Shown here: one piece after another, positions 51,896 through 61,486 of the stretch
Layout: the number at the start of each line of letters is the position of its first letter
Position numbering within the stretch: position 1 is the first letter of the stretch
Source of the DNA: Bremerella alba
Lineage (GTDB): Bacteria > Planctomycetota > Planctomycetia > Pirellulales > Pirellulaceae
Reading direction: 5' to 3'
Length of the DNA stretch: 64,000 nucleotides
Assembly: GCF_013618625.1 (NCBI RefSeq)
Contig: NZ_JABRWO010000006.1
Location: 62,001-126,000, forward strand
Translations under genes and position numbers: made by a program
Notes under the pieces: model-generated
What the model saw: only the letters and a program-made list of their open reading frames with translations
What the model was told of the DNA's origin: nothing
Database searches by the model: none

Positions 51896-54800
51896 ATGAA
51901 ATTTTCGTTTCCAATTGCCGTCCTACTACTGGTCGTTCTAACTCTTTCTGCTTCCGCCCAGACCTTTCCGCCAACGTCGCGTCACGACGAAGGCTTGCAT
52001 CGCCATCCGCTGAGCGTCTTCGCGCTCACAGGTGGTAAAGTGATCCGTTCGCCTGGGAAAGAGCCCGAACCGGTTACGATTGTGATTCGCGATGCCAAGA
52101 TTATTGCCATCGGTAAGGATGTCAATATTCCTGCGGAAGCAAAGGTTATTGATCTGGAGGGCAAGTACGTTTACCCAGGCTTCATCGATAGCTACTCGGA
52201 AGTATCGTTAAGCGAAGCCAGCAACCGGCCGCCGACCAGTTATTGGAATGAGAACATCCGATCCGACTTCGATATTGGAAGTGCGTTAACTAAAAGTGAC
52301 TTGTCAGCGTCCGAACTGCGAAAACAGGGATTTGTGGCACAGTTAATTGCTCCGCAAGATGGAATTATAAAAGGTCGTTCGGCAATTTATGCGTTAGGCG
52401 AAGACGAGATTTCACAATCAGTATTACGAGAGCAGTTTGCTCTGGTTGGCGAATTGACACTCTCTCGCAGACGTGGCAGTTATCCAAAATCTCCGATGGG
52501 GGCCGTTGCCTTAGCACGTCAAGCATTCTATGACGCACAGTGGTATCGTGACGCGCACCGGATCGCTCGTGCCGACGCCGAACTTCCTCGGCCTGAGAAG
52601 AACGTTACCCTGGCCACCATGCAGCCATATATCAATGGCGAGCTGCCGGTTCTAATCGAAACGAGAAACGATCAATTCCTGCTGCGTGCCGACCAATTTG
52701 CCCAGGAGTTCGGCCTCGACTTGATCGCCATTGGAAGTGGTCGCGAGTATCGCCAGCTGGACGCTATAGCAAGAACGAAAAGGCCCCTGATCGTTCCCAT
52801 TGATTTCGCCAAGGCACCCAACGTAGCGACACCCGAGGCCGCTGACGATGCCACATTACAAGCTCTGATGCACTGGGATCATGCTCCGGAAAACATTGCC
52901 CGACTGGTCGATCGTAAGGTCGAAGTCATGCTGACGACGCATCGATTAGAGTCTCCATCCCTGTTTCTAAAGAATCTGCGAATTGCCGTGCATCGTGGTT
53001 TAGACGAGGTTGATGCGTTGGCCGCGATGACCACTGTGCCTGCTAAACGCTTGGGCATCGATAAGCAACTAGGTACCATTGATGAGGGAAAACTGGCCAG
53101 CTTGGTGGTGACTTCAAAACCGTGGTTTGAGGAGAAGTCGGAAGTCGTTGAAACGTGGGTCAATGGTCACCGCTATGAACATCAAGATGAACTGCCTGAG
53201 GGACTTGCTGGCGATTGGGAGCTTTCGATCCAAAAGTCCCCTGGAAAGACGGACAAGGTGTTGTTGATCAACATCGAAGGGGAAACGAAGCTAAAAGGCA
53301 CCATCCGACCTGCCGAAACGACGCCGAAATTTAAGGATAAGGTCGAACTTAAATCGATCAAGTTTGAAGACGTCGAACTCACGGCGCAGTTCATCGCCGA
53401 TAGCTTCGGAAGCCACGGCGTCGCCATGCTCTCGATTGTGTTTCAGGATGACGTCGAAGTGCGGCACGGATCGCTCCGCTGGCCAGACGGATCGGTTTCA
53501 ACGGTAACAATGTCCTCGTCCGGCATGCAGACCAAGGTCGACGACGCGGATAAGAAACAATCCGATGTCAAATCTGACGAGGAGGAGAAAAAGAAGAACG
53601 AGGACGAAGAGAAAAACAAACGACTCCGCATGGCTAGTTTTCCGGTTCAATATCCACTTGGTGCTTATGGTCGCGAAGAACCCGTCAAGCAGGAATCGAT
53701 CGTCGTATTCACTGGTGCCACGATCTGGACGAGTGGACCTCAAGGAAAAATCGACAAGGGAACCGTCCTGGTTAAGAATGGTAAAATTGTAAAGGTTGGC
53801 AAAAAAGTTGCTATTCCCAAAAAAGCCCTTGTCGTGGATGCAACCGGTAAGCATATCACGCCTGGGCTAATCGACTGTCACTCGCATATCGCGACCGATG
53901 GTGGGATCAATGAAAGTGGCCAGGCTATCTCAGCCGAAGTTCGGATCGCGGACTTCGTGGATGCAGACGACATTTCGATCTACTGGCAACTCGCTGGCGG
54001 CTTGACGACCACCAACGTTTTACATGGTTCGGCAAATCCAATCGGTGGTCAGAACCAAGTTATCAAAATGCGTTGGGGATCGAGCTTTGATCAACTGAGG
54101 TTCCATGAGGCGCCGGCCGGAATCAAGTTCGCCTTGGGCGAAAATGTGAAGCAGAGCAATTGGGGCGATGACTTCAATAGCCGCTACCCGCAAACGCGAA
54201 TGGGAGTCGAGCAGATTTTTCGCGACGAGTTCCGCGAGGCCCAACAGTACCAACAGGCCCATCGCAACTACGCTAAGAACAAACGAGGCCTTCCTCCTCG
54301 CCGCGATCTTGAACTCGATGCGATCGTCGAAATCCTTAATGGAACACGTTGGATCCACTGCCATAGCTATCGGCAAGATGAGATTTTGGCCCTGATTCGT
54401 GTTCTGGATGAATACGACATCACGATTGGTTCGCTGCAACACATTCTCGAAGGGTACAAGGTCGCCGATGCCATGCAGAAGCACGGTGCGACCGGGTCCA
54501 CGTTTTCAGATTGGTGGGCTTACAAGGTCGAAGTGAAGGACGCGATCCCCTACAACGGTGCGATGATGCACAATCAAGGGATCGTTGTCTCCTTTAACTC
54601 AGACGACGGGGAACTTGGTCGACGCATGAATCAAGAGGCCGCCAAGGCTGTCAAATACGGCAACTTATCTCCGGAAGAAGCACTCAAGTTCATTACGATC
54701 AATCCGGCAATTCAGCTTAGGATCGACAAGTATGTCGGGACGATCGAGCCTGGCAAACACGCCGACCTTGCTATCTGGTCAGGCCCACCACTTTCTAATT

Positions 54801-55036
54801 TCAGTACCTGCGAGCAAACCTGGATCGATGGCAGTAAGTATTTCGATCGTCAGGAAGAGCAACAGCAACGCAAAAGGTTAGCAGAGATGAAGAATTCCCT
54901 GGTTCAGAAGATCTTAGATGCCAGGGCCCCAATGATGGAAAAAGGGGAATTCTTGGAAGATGGATCTCAGCTTTGGCCCCGGCACGACGAGTTCTGTCAT
55001 TCGCACGACGAACACGAACATGGCCACGAACATTAA
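51896..55036 (+). CDS. Large secreted two-domain amidohydrolase-like protein
   Basis: This 1046-residue protein has a signal peptide (MKFSFPIAVLLLVVLTLSASAQ). The N-terminal half is an amidohydrolase-like domain in which the metal motif is missing: YPGFIDSYSEV replaces the usual GxxDxHxH. A linker rich in Lys and Glu separates the halves (about residues 545-580). The C-terminal half has the intact TPGLIDCHSH with His662 and His664, IHCHSYRQDE and NSDDGEL, and should bind metal. The tail is His-rich (HSHDEHEHGHEH). The start at ATG 51896 gives the signal peptide. The substrate is unknown. Confidence 0.88.
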   Translation: MKFSFPIAVLLLVVLTLSASAQTFPPTSRHDEGLHRHPLSVFALTGGKVIRSPGKEPEPVTIVIRDAKIIAIGKDVNIPAEAKVIDLEGKYVYPGFIDSYSEVSLSEASNRPPTSYWNENIRSDFDIGSALTKSDLSASELRKQGFVAQLIAPQDGIIKGRSAIYALGEDEISQSVLREQFALVGELTLSRRRGSYPKSPMGAVALARQAFYDAQWYRDAHRIARADAELPRPEKNVTLATMQPYINGELPVLIETRNDQFLLRADQFAQEFGLDLIAIGSGREYRQLDAIARTKRPLIVPIDFAKAPNVATPEAADDATLQALMHWDHAPENIARLVDRKVEVMLTTHRLESPSLFLKNLRIAVHRGLDEVDALAAMTTVPAKRLGIDKQLGTIDEGKLASLVVTSKPWFEEKSEVVETWVNGHRYEHQDELPEGLAGDWELSIQKSPGKTDKVLLINIEGETKLKGTIRPAETTPKFKDKVELKSIKFEDVELTAQFIADSFGSHGVAMLSIVFQDDVEVRHGSLRWPDGSVSTVTMSSSGMQTKVDDADKKQSDVKSDEEEKKKNEDEEKNKRLRMASFPVQYPLGAYGREEPVKQESIVVFTGATIWTSGPQGKIDKGTVLVKNGKIVKVGKKVAIPKKALVVDATGKHITPGLIDCHSHIATDGGINESGQAISAEVRIADFVDADDISIYWQLAGGLTTTNVLHGSANPIGGQNQVIKMRWGSSFDQLRFHEAPAGIKFALGENVKQSNWGDDFNSRYPQTRMGVEQIFRDEFREAQQYQQAHRNYAKNKRGLPPRRDLELDAIVEILNGTRWIHCHSYRQDEILALIRVLDEYDITIGSLQHILEGYKVADAMQKHGATGSTFSDWWAYKVEVKDAIPYNGAMMHNQGIVVSFNSDDGELGRRMNQEAAKAVKYGNLSPEEALKFITINPAIQLRIDKYVGTIEPGKHADLAIWSGPPLSNFSTCEQTWIDGSKYFDRQEEQQQRKRLAEMKNSLVQKILDARAPMMEKGEFLEDGSQLWPRHDEFCHSHDEHEHGHEH

Positions 55037-55094
55037 ATCGCGACCACGACGTTTTAACACGCTTTACTTCGCAGCTTCTGAAAAGACTTGCCCG

Positions 55095-56351
55095 ATGCCT
55101 TTTTCTATCCGACTACTAACAATCATTGCCATTGCCTGCGTAGTGGGCGTTGCCCCTGCTTCCGATCAAATCCCCGGTGCGATGCCCGCGGGGCCGGTTG
55201 CGATTGTAGGAGCGACGATTCATCCCGTCTCAGGACCGGCGATCAAGAAAGGTGTCTTGATTTTCGAGCAAGGTAAGATCACATCGGTTGGCGAGAAGGT
55301 TAAGATTCCAAAGAACGCTCACGTTATCAAGGCCGCTGGTAAGCATGTCTACCCAGGACTGTTCGAGCCCTATTCACGTATCGGCCTTACGGAAATATCG
55401 TCAGTTAGGGCGACCAATGACTATCGCGAGCCCGGCAGGCTGAATCCAAATGTGACCGCCCATGTTAGTGTCGACCCGGATGGTGAAATTATCCCGGTAA
55501 CCCGGTCCAACGGCGTGCTGCTCACGATGACGACTCCGACTGGTGGCTTGATTTCTGGGCAAAGTGCTGTGCTTCAACTCGATGGTTGGACCAGCGAAGA
55601 CATGACCCTTCTTCCCCGCGCCGGTATGATCGTTTCTTTGGACAGCGAAGTTGAGAGAGAACGCCTCGAAGCCTTCTTTGATGAAGCACGCCGATATCGT
55701 CAGGCTCAACAAGAGGCGAAGTCGACCATTCTGCACGATGCTCGATTAGAGTCCATGGATAAAGTTGTCAGCGGCGATCAGCCAATCATTATTTCCGCCA
55801 ACGGCGCGAAGACCATTAACAGGGCGATATCTTTCGCGAATGAGCAAAAAGTGAAACTCATTATTTTTGGCGGATACGACGCCCCGCAATGTCAAGAGTT
55901 GATGAAGAAGTACGATATCCCCGTCATCATTTCGGCCGTCCATCGTAAACCCCGTCAACGTGACGACCCGTACGACGCGGCGTATACGCTGGCAAAACGT
56001 CTCCAAGATTCTGGAATTCGCTTTTGTATTTCCGGTTACGAACGATCGAACTCGTGGAATGCACGTAATCTCCCCTACCATGCCGCCACGGCCGTAGCGT
56101 TTGGTTTGAGCAAAGAAGACGCCATTCGCGCAATCACACTATCCCCTGCTGAAATTTTGGGGGTCGCAAAGCGGGTTGGAAGCTTAGAAAAAGGGAAAGA
56201 CGCGACGCTGTTTCTTTGTGATGGTGATCCGTTAGAAACTGCTACCCAAACTCAAGCCGCATGGATCGCCGGAAAGCCTGTCGATCTGAGCAATAAGCAG
56301 ACGATGCTTTACGAGAAGTACCAGCAAAAATACGAGCAATCGAAGGAATAG
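55095..56351 (+). CDS. Secreted amidohydrolase-like protein lacking the metal motif
   Basis: This 418-residue protein has a signal peptide (about 1-23) and an amidohydrolase-like fold: AIVGATIHPVSGPAIKKGVLIFEQGKITSVG, then YPGLFEPYSRIGL in place of the metal motif, and ITLSPAEILGVAKRVGSLEKGKDATLFLCDGDP at the C-terminal end. No DxHxH is present, so it is likely non-catalytic, or it works with the protein before it. It starts 58 bases past that gene. It resembles the N-terminal half of its neighbour more than the C-terminal half. Confidence 0.85.
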   Translation: MPFSIRLLTIIAIACVVGVAPASDQIPGAMPAGPVAIVGATIHPVSGPAIKKGVLIFEQGKITSVGEKVKIPKNAHVIKAAGKHVYPGLFEPYSRIGLTEISSVRATNDYREPGRLNPNVTAHVSVDPDGEIIPVTRSNGVLLTMTTPTGGLISGQSAVLQLDGWTSEDMTLLPRAGMIVSLDSEVERERLEAFFDEARRYRQAQQEAKSTILHDARLESMDKVVSGDQPIIISANGAKTINRAISFANEQKVKLIIFGGYDAPQCQELMKKYDIPVIISAVHRKPRQRDDPYDAAYTLAKRLQDSGIRFCISGYERSNSWNARNLPYHAATAVAFGLSKEDAIRAITLSPAEILGVAKRVGSLEKGKDATLFLCDGDPLETATQTQAAWIAGKPVDLSNKQTMLYEKYQQKYEQSKE

Positions 56352-56654
56352 GTGAGTCAAGTACGCACCCAAAATAACGACATGAAATAGTAAAATGAAA
56401 TGGCTGGCCAGTATCACTTAGGTGCCAATTGCGTGCAGTAGATACCGGCAATATTCCAGAACAGTTCGGCATTGTGTAGAAAGTTGGATCTCCCGCGAAT
56501 AGCTCGTAGTCGCTGCACGAGGGTTAGCTCCTATCCCGAGATCGACGCAAGGTGATCACTAGTAGGGACTTGCAAAGCGATCTGGTTTAAATTCAATCCG
56601 TGAGATACGATTAAGTGTCCCACCTCGAATTTTCCCTGCCCCAGGCCCCTGCCG
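56352..56654. other. Spacer before the second DUF1592 gene
   Basis: I see no gene, RNA or strong hairpin in these 303 bases. It may hold the promoter of the DUF1592-DUF1552 pair downstream. Confidence 0.5.
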
Positions 56655-58646
56655 ATGCACCGACTCTTTAAGCGCGCAAGCGATTCGCGATATGTACTGT
56701 GCAGTTTAGTACTGATGAGTCTGTTCGTGTTGTGGGAGTATCCAGCATGTCTCGCAGACGAGCTTTCGCCGGAAATGTCTCGCTGGGGCGATCGCTATAC
56801 AAAGGATATCTTGCCAATCATCCAGTCACGATGCATTGAGTGTCATAGTGGAAAGGATGCGGATGGGGAATTCGATCTAAGTCGTTTCTCATCCGGCGAC
56901 ATTGCTGCTAAAGCCGGCGATATCTGGGAACGTGTTGCCCGCCGGATTCGGCAGAACGAAATGCCCCCTCAGGGAAGCCCTGGTCTGAACGATCCACAGA
57001 AGGGAGCGTTTAATGGTTGGCTCGATTCGCGACCCGATCAAGATCTTTGCAATCAGCTGGCATCTGATGAAACGCAGGCCTGGTACCGTGGCCATGTGAT
57101 GAGCCGCCGATTGACGCGAACCGAATACCGCAACGCGATAGAGGACCTGGTCGGTCTAAAATTAGAACCGCACGAGTTGCCGCCTTCCGATGGCGCTGGT
57201 GGTGAAGGCTTTGACACCGTCGGGGATGCCTTGTTTACGTCCCCAATTCATATGGAAGCATATTTAACCGTTGCCGATCGAATCATTGAAACGGCTCTCC
57301 CAGATGCTTACGACGCCGCGTCCTCGGACATAAATGCTGCGAGAGATTCAATTCTTACCGGGATTCCCGTCACCCATGACCCTAAAAGGGTTGAAGACAA
57401 TCGGAAAGCAGCACAGCAGTGTATAGAGCGATTCGCGAAGCGTGCATGGCGTCGACCGGTGACGGATGAAGAAGTGGATCGATTGCTGAGCATTTATGAC
57501 GCTGCTCTCGGTAGGGGCTATGTGTTTCTGGCTGCTCTTCGCGAACCGCTCAAAGCGGTCCTCGTATCGCCTCACTTTCTATTTGTAGTGGAGTCGGAGC
57601 CTGCCGGCGGAGGCGTGCAAAGAATCACGTCGTATCAATTGGCAACACGCTTGGCTTTGTTGATTTGGTCGTCGATTCCCGATGCTCGGCTGCTGGAACT
57701 AGCCGAGCAGGAAAAGCTCTTTGAAGAGACCGTATTACGTCAGGAAGTTCGGCGGATGCTGGCCGACCCTAAAGCCGTTGCGTTGGGAGAGAACTTCGGA
57801 TTACAGTGGCTTGGGCTTAGAGAGTTTGGTAACGGGCCTCGACCAGATTCGGAGGTCTTTCCTCTGTTCAATGACGCGCTGGCAGCGGATATGCGGGAAG
57901 AGGCGATCCTGACCGTCGCAAATGTCTTTCGAGAAGATGAGCCCTTGACCCGTTTGATCGATGCCCAATACATCTACGCAAATGACCGTTTAGCCTCGTA
58001 CTACGGACTGGAGATCGAAGAAGGAGCGGATTGGCAGCGAGTAGAGTTGCCAAACCGGCAAAGGGGTGGCGTGATGACGATGGCCAGTGTATTGACGACA
58101 GCTTCATACCCGCGTCGCACCAGCCCCGTTCTGCGAGGAAGGTGGATCCTTGAAGAAGTGTTAGGATCTCGGGTTCCTCCTCCGCCGCCCAATGTGCCTG
58201 CGCTCGAAGAGTCGCATGAGTCAGGTAAGAATCTGACGCTCCGCGAGCGACTTGAGGTGCATCGACAAAAAGCCGAATGTGCCAGTTGTCATAACAGGAT
58301 GGATCCACTGGGATTCGGCTTAGAGAATTTCGACGGCATCGGTCGTTGGCGGGAAAGTGACAATGGACAGCCAATCGACTCGGAGGGCAAGCTTCCTTCC
58401 GGAGACCAGTTTAGCGGACCAGAAGAACTCAAGACCGTGATCCTTAAGCGGAGCGGCGAGTTCCAGAAACACTTCGTGCGTAAGCTGATTGGTTTTGCCT
58501 ACGGTCGAAAACTCAATAAATTCGACAACTGCGTTGTTGATCAGTGTATGAAGAGGCTGAAAGAAAGCGATTTAAAGGCTGCTGTCCTGATTGAAGAGAT
58601 CGCCCTCTCCTATCCATTTCAGCATCGCTACTTCAAGTCGGAATAA
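56655..58646 (+). CDS. DUF1592-type cytochrome c protein (second pair)
   Basis: This 663-residue protein has a signal or anchor segment (about 13-33), heme motif C60-I-E-C63-H64, the DUF1592-type sequence (RRLTRTEYRNAIEDLVGLKL, WRRPVTDEEVDRLL, RLALLIWSSIPDARLL) and a late CASCHNRMDPLGFGLENFD with another CxxCH. It lacks the carbohydrate-binding-like insertion of the longer copy at 48866. The DUF1552 gene follows by 35 bases. The role is unknown. Confidence 0.92.
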   Translation: MHRLFKRASDSRYVLCSLVLMSLFVLWEYPACLADELSPEMSRWGDRYTKDILPIIQSRCIECHSGKDADGEFDLSRFSSGDIAAKAGDIWERVARRIRQNEMPPQGSPGLNDPQKGAFNGWLDSRPDQDLCNQLASDETQAWYRGHVMSRRLTRTEYRNAIEDLVGLKLEPHELPPSDGAGGEGFDTVGDALFTSPIHMEAYLTVADRIIETALPDAYDAASSDINAARDSILTGIPVTHDPKRVEDNRKAAQQCIERFAKRAWRRPVTDEEVDRLLSIYDAALGRGYVFLAALREPLKAVLVSPHFLFVVESEPAGGGVQRITSYQLATRLALLIWSSIPDARLLELAEQEKLFEETVLRQEVRRMLADPKAVALGENFGLQWLGLREFGNGPRPDSEVFPLFNDALAADMREEAILTVANVFREDEPLTRLIDAQYIYANDRLASYYGLEIEEGADWQRVELPNRQRGGVMTMASVLTTASYPRRTSPVLRGRWILEEVLGSRVPPPPPNVPALEESHESGKNLTLRERLEVHRQKAECASCHNRMDPLGFGLENFDGIGRWRESDNGQPIDSEGKLPSGDQFSGPEELKTVILKRSGEFQKHFVRKLIGFAYGRKLNKFDNCVVDQCMKRLKESDLKAAVLIEEIALSYPFQHRYFKSE

Positions 58647-58681
58647 CACAAGTCAAGAATATATTGACCGGAACTGCTGCC

Positions 58682-60037
58682 ATGAAAAGACGAAACCGCT
58701 CCGCAAGTGCCCTTTCGCGTCGCCGCTTTTTGCAAGGATGTGGCGTAGCACTAAGCTTGCCATGGATGCCGTCACTTTCTCCGAGAATTGCTAAGGCGAC
58801 TGAAGTCGGCAGGCCCCCGGTTCGTTCCGCCTTTCTTTACTTTCCCAACGGCGTCTGGGAGAAGGATTGGATTCCGGAAGCGTCAGGAGAAGACTATCAA
58901 TTGACGCCATCACTGGCCCCGCTGGCTGAAGTGCGCGACGATGTGCTTGTGCTGACAGGTCTTGATAAGAAGCATAGTCATGGCGGGGATGGTCACTATG
59001 CTAAGACCGCAAATTTTTTGACCGGGATGCCGGTGACCAAAACAACTGGGAAGGATATCAGCAGCGGCGGAATTTCGGTCGATCAGTTGATGGCTCAACA
59101 TTCAGGGCAATTTACTCCCCTGCCTTCGTTGGAACTGGGGACCGAACCGGTCATTAGTGGAATCGACAGTAATGTTGGTTATACGAGACTGTACGGTTCG
59201 CACATTTCGTGGCAGTCTCCTACCCGCCCGGTGGCTAAAGAGATCAACCCGCGTCTTGTGTATGAACGTCTGTTCGGTAAGACGCTTACTCCTGATTCCG
59301 AGAAGGCGGAGTCTTATCGTAACTTGCTAGACTTCGTGCTCGAGGATGCTCGGCGTTTAAGACCGCAGCTTGGTCGCGACGATCAATTCAAGATGGACGA
59401 ATACTTGGATTCGGTTCGGGCTGTTGAGAAGCGAATAGAATTTGCGACCAAGGGAGAGCACGGAGACTGGCAACCGGACGTTGAAGATCATGTGCTTGCA
59501 GCGGCCCGACCGGGCGTTCCCGGCGACTTTCGTCAGCACATCGGGATCATGTTGGATCTGATCGTGCTGGCGTTTCAAACTGATTCGACGCGGGTGGCAT
59601 CTTTGATGTTCGCTAACGACGTTTCGGGCAGGAACTTCTCTTTTCTGGATGGTGTAAGTGGCGGCCACCACGAGCTATCGCACCATGAAAACAAGAAGGA
59701 AAAGATCGAGCAGTATCAGCGTATTAATCGATGGCACGTCGAACAGTTCGCACAGATGTTAACCAAGCTGCGAAGCATCAAAGAAGGGGATGGAACTCTG
59801 CTGGACAATTGTATGATCCTGTGCGGGTCGAGTATGTCGGACGGCAATCGGCATGATCCTGATAATCTGCCAATTCTATTGGGAGGGAGCGGAGGACGAT
59901 CCTTGAACTCAGGCCGTCACTTGCCGGCCGATGGCCAGGTGCCGCTCTGTAATTTATACCATGCGATGCTCGAACGCATGGGAGTTGAAGTGGAAGCGTT
60001 TGGAGACAGCACTGGGCCTTTGAAAGATCTCGCTTAG
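58682..60037 (+). CDS. DUF1552 protein with Tat-type leader (second pair)
   Basis: This 451-residue protein has a twin-arginine leader (SRRRFLQGCGVALSLPWMPSL). The DUF1552 domain follows (AFLYFPNGVWEKDW, LPSLELGTEPVISG, LDSVRAVEKRIEFATKG, LIVLAFQTDSTRVASLMFANDVSG). The ATG at 58682 is preferred to a TTG at 58664. It forms a pair with the DUF1592 gene before it and abuts the opposing ceramidase-like gene stop to stop. Confidence 0.92.
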   Translation: MKRRNRSASALSRRRFLQGCGVALSLPWMPSLSPRIAKATEVGRPPVRSAFLYFPNGVWEKDWIPEASGEDYQLTPSLAPLAEVRDDVLVLTGLDKKHSHGGDGHYAKTANFLTGMPVTKTTGKDISSGGISVDQLMAQHSGQFTPLPSLELGTEPVISGIDSNVGYTRLYGSHISWQSPTRPVAKEINPRLVYERLFGKTLTPDSEKAESYRNLLDFVLEDARRLRPQLGRDDQFKMDEYLDSVRAVEKRIEFATKGEHGDWQPDVEDHVLAAARPGVPGDFRQHIGIMLDLIVLAFQTDSTRVASLMFANDVSGRNFSFLDGVSGGHHELSHHENKKEKIEQYQRINRWHVEQFAQMLTKLRSIKEGDGTLLDNCMILCGSSMSDGNRHDPDNLPILLGGSGGRSLNSGRHLPADGQVPLCNLYHAMLERMGVEVEAFGDSTGPLKDLA

Positions 60038-61423
60038 TCAATTAGCGGAATCATCTTGCAGCAATTTGGCCATGGCGCCGATCAAGACCTGTTCCGTTCG
60101 TGCGGAAACACGAGAAGCAGGCCGGCTCGTTTCATAGCCTCCTTCGCTGTAAGATTTCTCGGTACCAATGTAGCCGGGGGCATAATCGCCGTACGCAGCC
60201 AATGCTACGAACAGATCAGGACGAAGCTTTTGCGCCGCGAGTTGATACTCGACGAATAATTCTCCAGGCAAATGAAGGATTCTGACATCCCCAATCGTCA
60301 GGCATTCAATTGAGATCGCGTCGCCTGCTTCGTGGCGGCGTAGCCAGGCAAGTTCGCGGGCAGCACGGAAATGGGTCAAGCGGTCCAGCTTTTTGTTCTT
60401 GAGTTCAGCGACGGCATCCTCTTTTTGAATAAAGGGAGAAAGTGGAAGTAGAACGTCAACAGACTTCATAGTGACATCTCCTGCTTTGATCGATTGCTTC
60501 TGGGTGGCCTCCCAAGCACGTTGCATGCCGTCTTCGACACGCTTTGCCAAAACCGCACGATTCTCCTTCGCACCATCGTTCCACTTCCCTGCCCCGATGT
60601 TGCCGCCGGCACCGTTGAAATGGATGTGGAATGTCTTCGTTTCCTCTTCGCGGGCATTGCGAGCCATGCCTGGGAAGTCGGGATTGGCGAGACCTGTTCG
60701 GTAGTAGCTTTGCGGGTGGGTTGCATAGTAGGTCATCATCGCTATAGGGCGATCCGCATTCCAAAAACTGATCGACTTGCACATTGGATCGATCGTCCCG
60801 GTCGGCTGAGCGCGAACGACGGGATCTTTGGTAGCCGTGTATCGGACATACTTCACCTTGCCGTCTGGGCCTAAGATTCTGCGGTTCGAAGCAACCTTTT
60901 CAATTTCCGCTTCCCCGGTACCGATGTGCGTAACGGTTTCCAAGGACTTCAGTGACTGCTTGGCAGCGGCGGCAGCCTTCTCTTGTACGTCCGCGATGAA
61001 CTTCAAGTCGTACATGTCGTAGTCTAGGTCAAACTCAGCGAAGACTCTCTGGGTGGTCGCATCGCAGCGAGGAGCGTCGTGCTGATGAATCGCATGTATT
61101 ACCACATGCTTGGGATCGGTATCGACTGCTTCGGCAATCGCTCGTTTAAAGCCCTTCTGAGAATCGCTAGAAACCCCAAGCCAATCAACGCAACAGAGGA
61201 CGTACGTATCGTGTCCTTGAATGATGATTCCGCGGAAAGAAAGCGGTTCCTGAATCCCCTTGGTCGGGTCATATGCTAGGGGGCTTCCGATTGGCGGCGA
61301 TGCATCAACCTCGAAGGTCGCGATCTTCAACGCATCGGCTTGAAGGGTTGACGAATAGCTGCTGGCAATACCGATAGACAACAGGAGAATTAAGAATGAT
61401 GAAGAATATCCAGCGAGTCTCAT
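60038..61423 (-). CDS. Secreted neutral ceramidase-like protein
   Basis: This 461-residue protein has a signal peptide (1-30) and a fold like the N-terminal domain of neutral/alkaline ceramidases: ATFEVDASPPIGSPL near the start, VVIHAIHQHDAP with the His pair, and YYATHPQSYYRTGLANPDFPG with HFNGAGGNIGAGKWNDG. In known enzymes, this area holds the zinc site and the Ser nucleophile. The reaction would be amide bond cleavage of a ceramide-like lipid. Planctomycete members are usually of unknown substrate. GAGGGA precedes ATG 61423. Confidence 0.82.
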   Translation of the reverse strand: MRLAGYSSSFLILLLSIGIASSYSSTLQADALKIATFEVDASPPIGSPLAYDPTKGIQEPLSFRGIIIQGHDTYVLCCVDWLGVSSDSQKGFKRAIAEAVDTDPKHVVIHAIHQHDAPRCDATTQRVFAEFDLDYDMYDLKFIADVQEKAAAAAKQSLKSLETVTHIGTGEAEIEKVASNRRILGPDGKVKYVRYTATKDPVVRAQPTGTIDPMCKSISFWNADRPIAMMTYYATHPQSYYRTGLANPDFPGMARNAREEETKTFHIHFNGAGGNIGAGKWNDGAKENRAVLAKRVEDGMQRAWEATQKQSIKAGDVTMKSVDVLLPLSPFIQKEDAVAELKNKKLDRLTHFRAARELAWLRRHEAGDAISIECLTIGDVRILHLPGELFVEYQLAAQKLRPDLFVALAAYGDYAPGYIGTEKSYSEGGYETSRPASRVSARTEQVLIGAMAKLLQDDSAN

Positions 61424-61486
61424 GGAAAAATCCCTCTTAGGTAGACAGACCGAAGTTAGTGCGTTGTACGTTGAATTCATGGAGGC

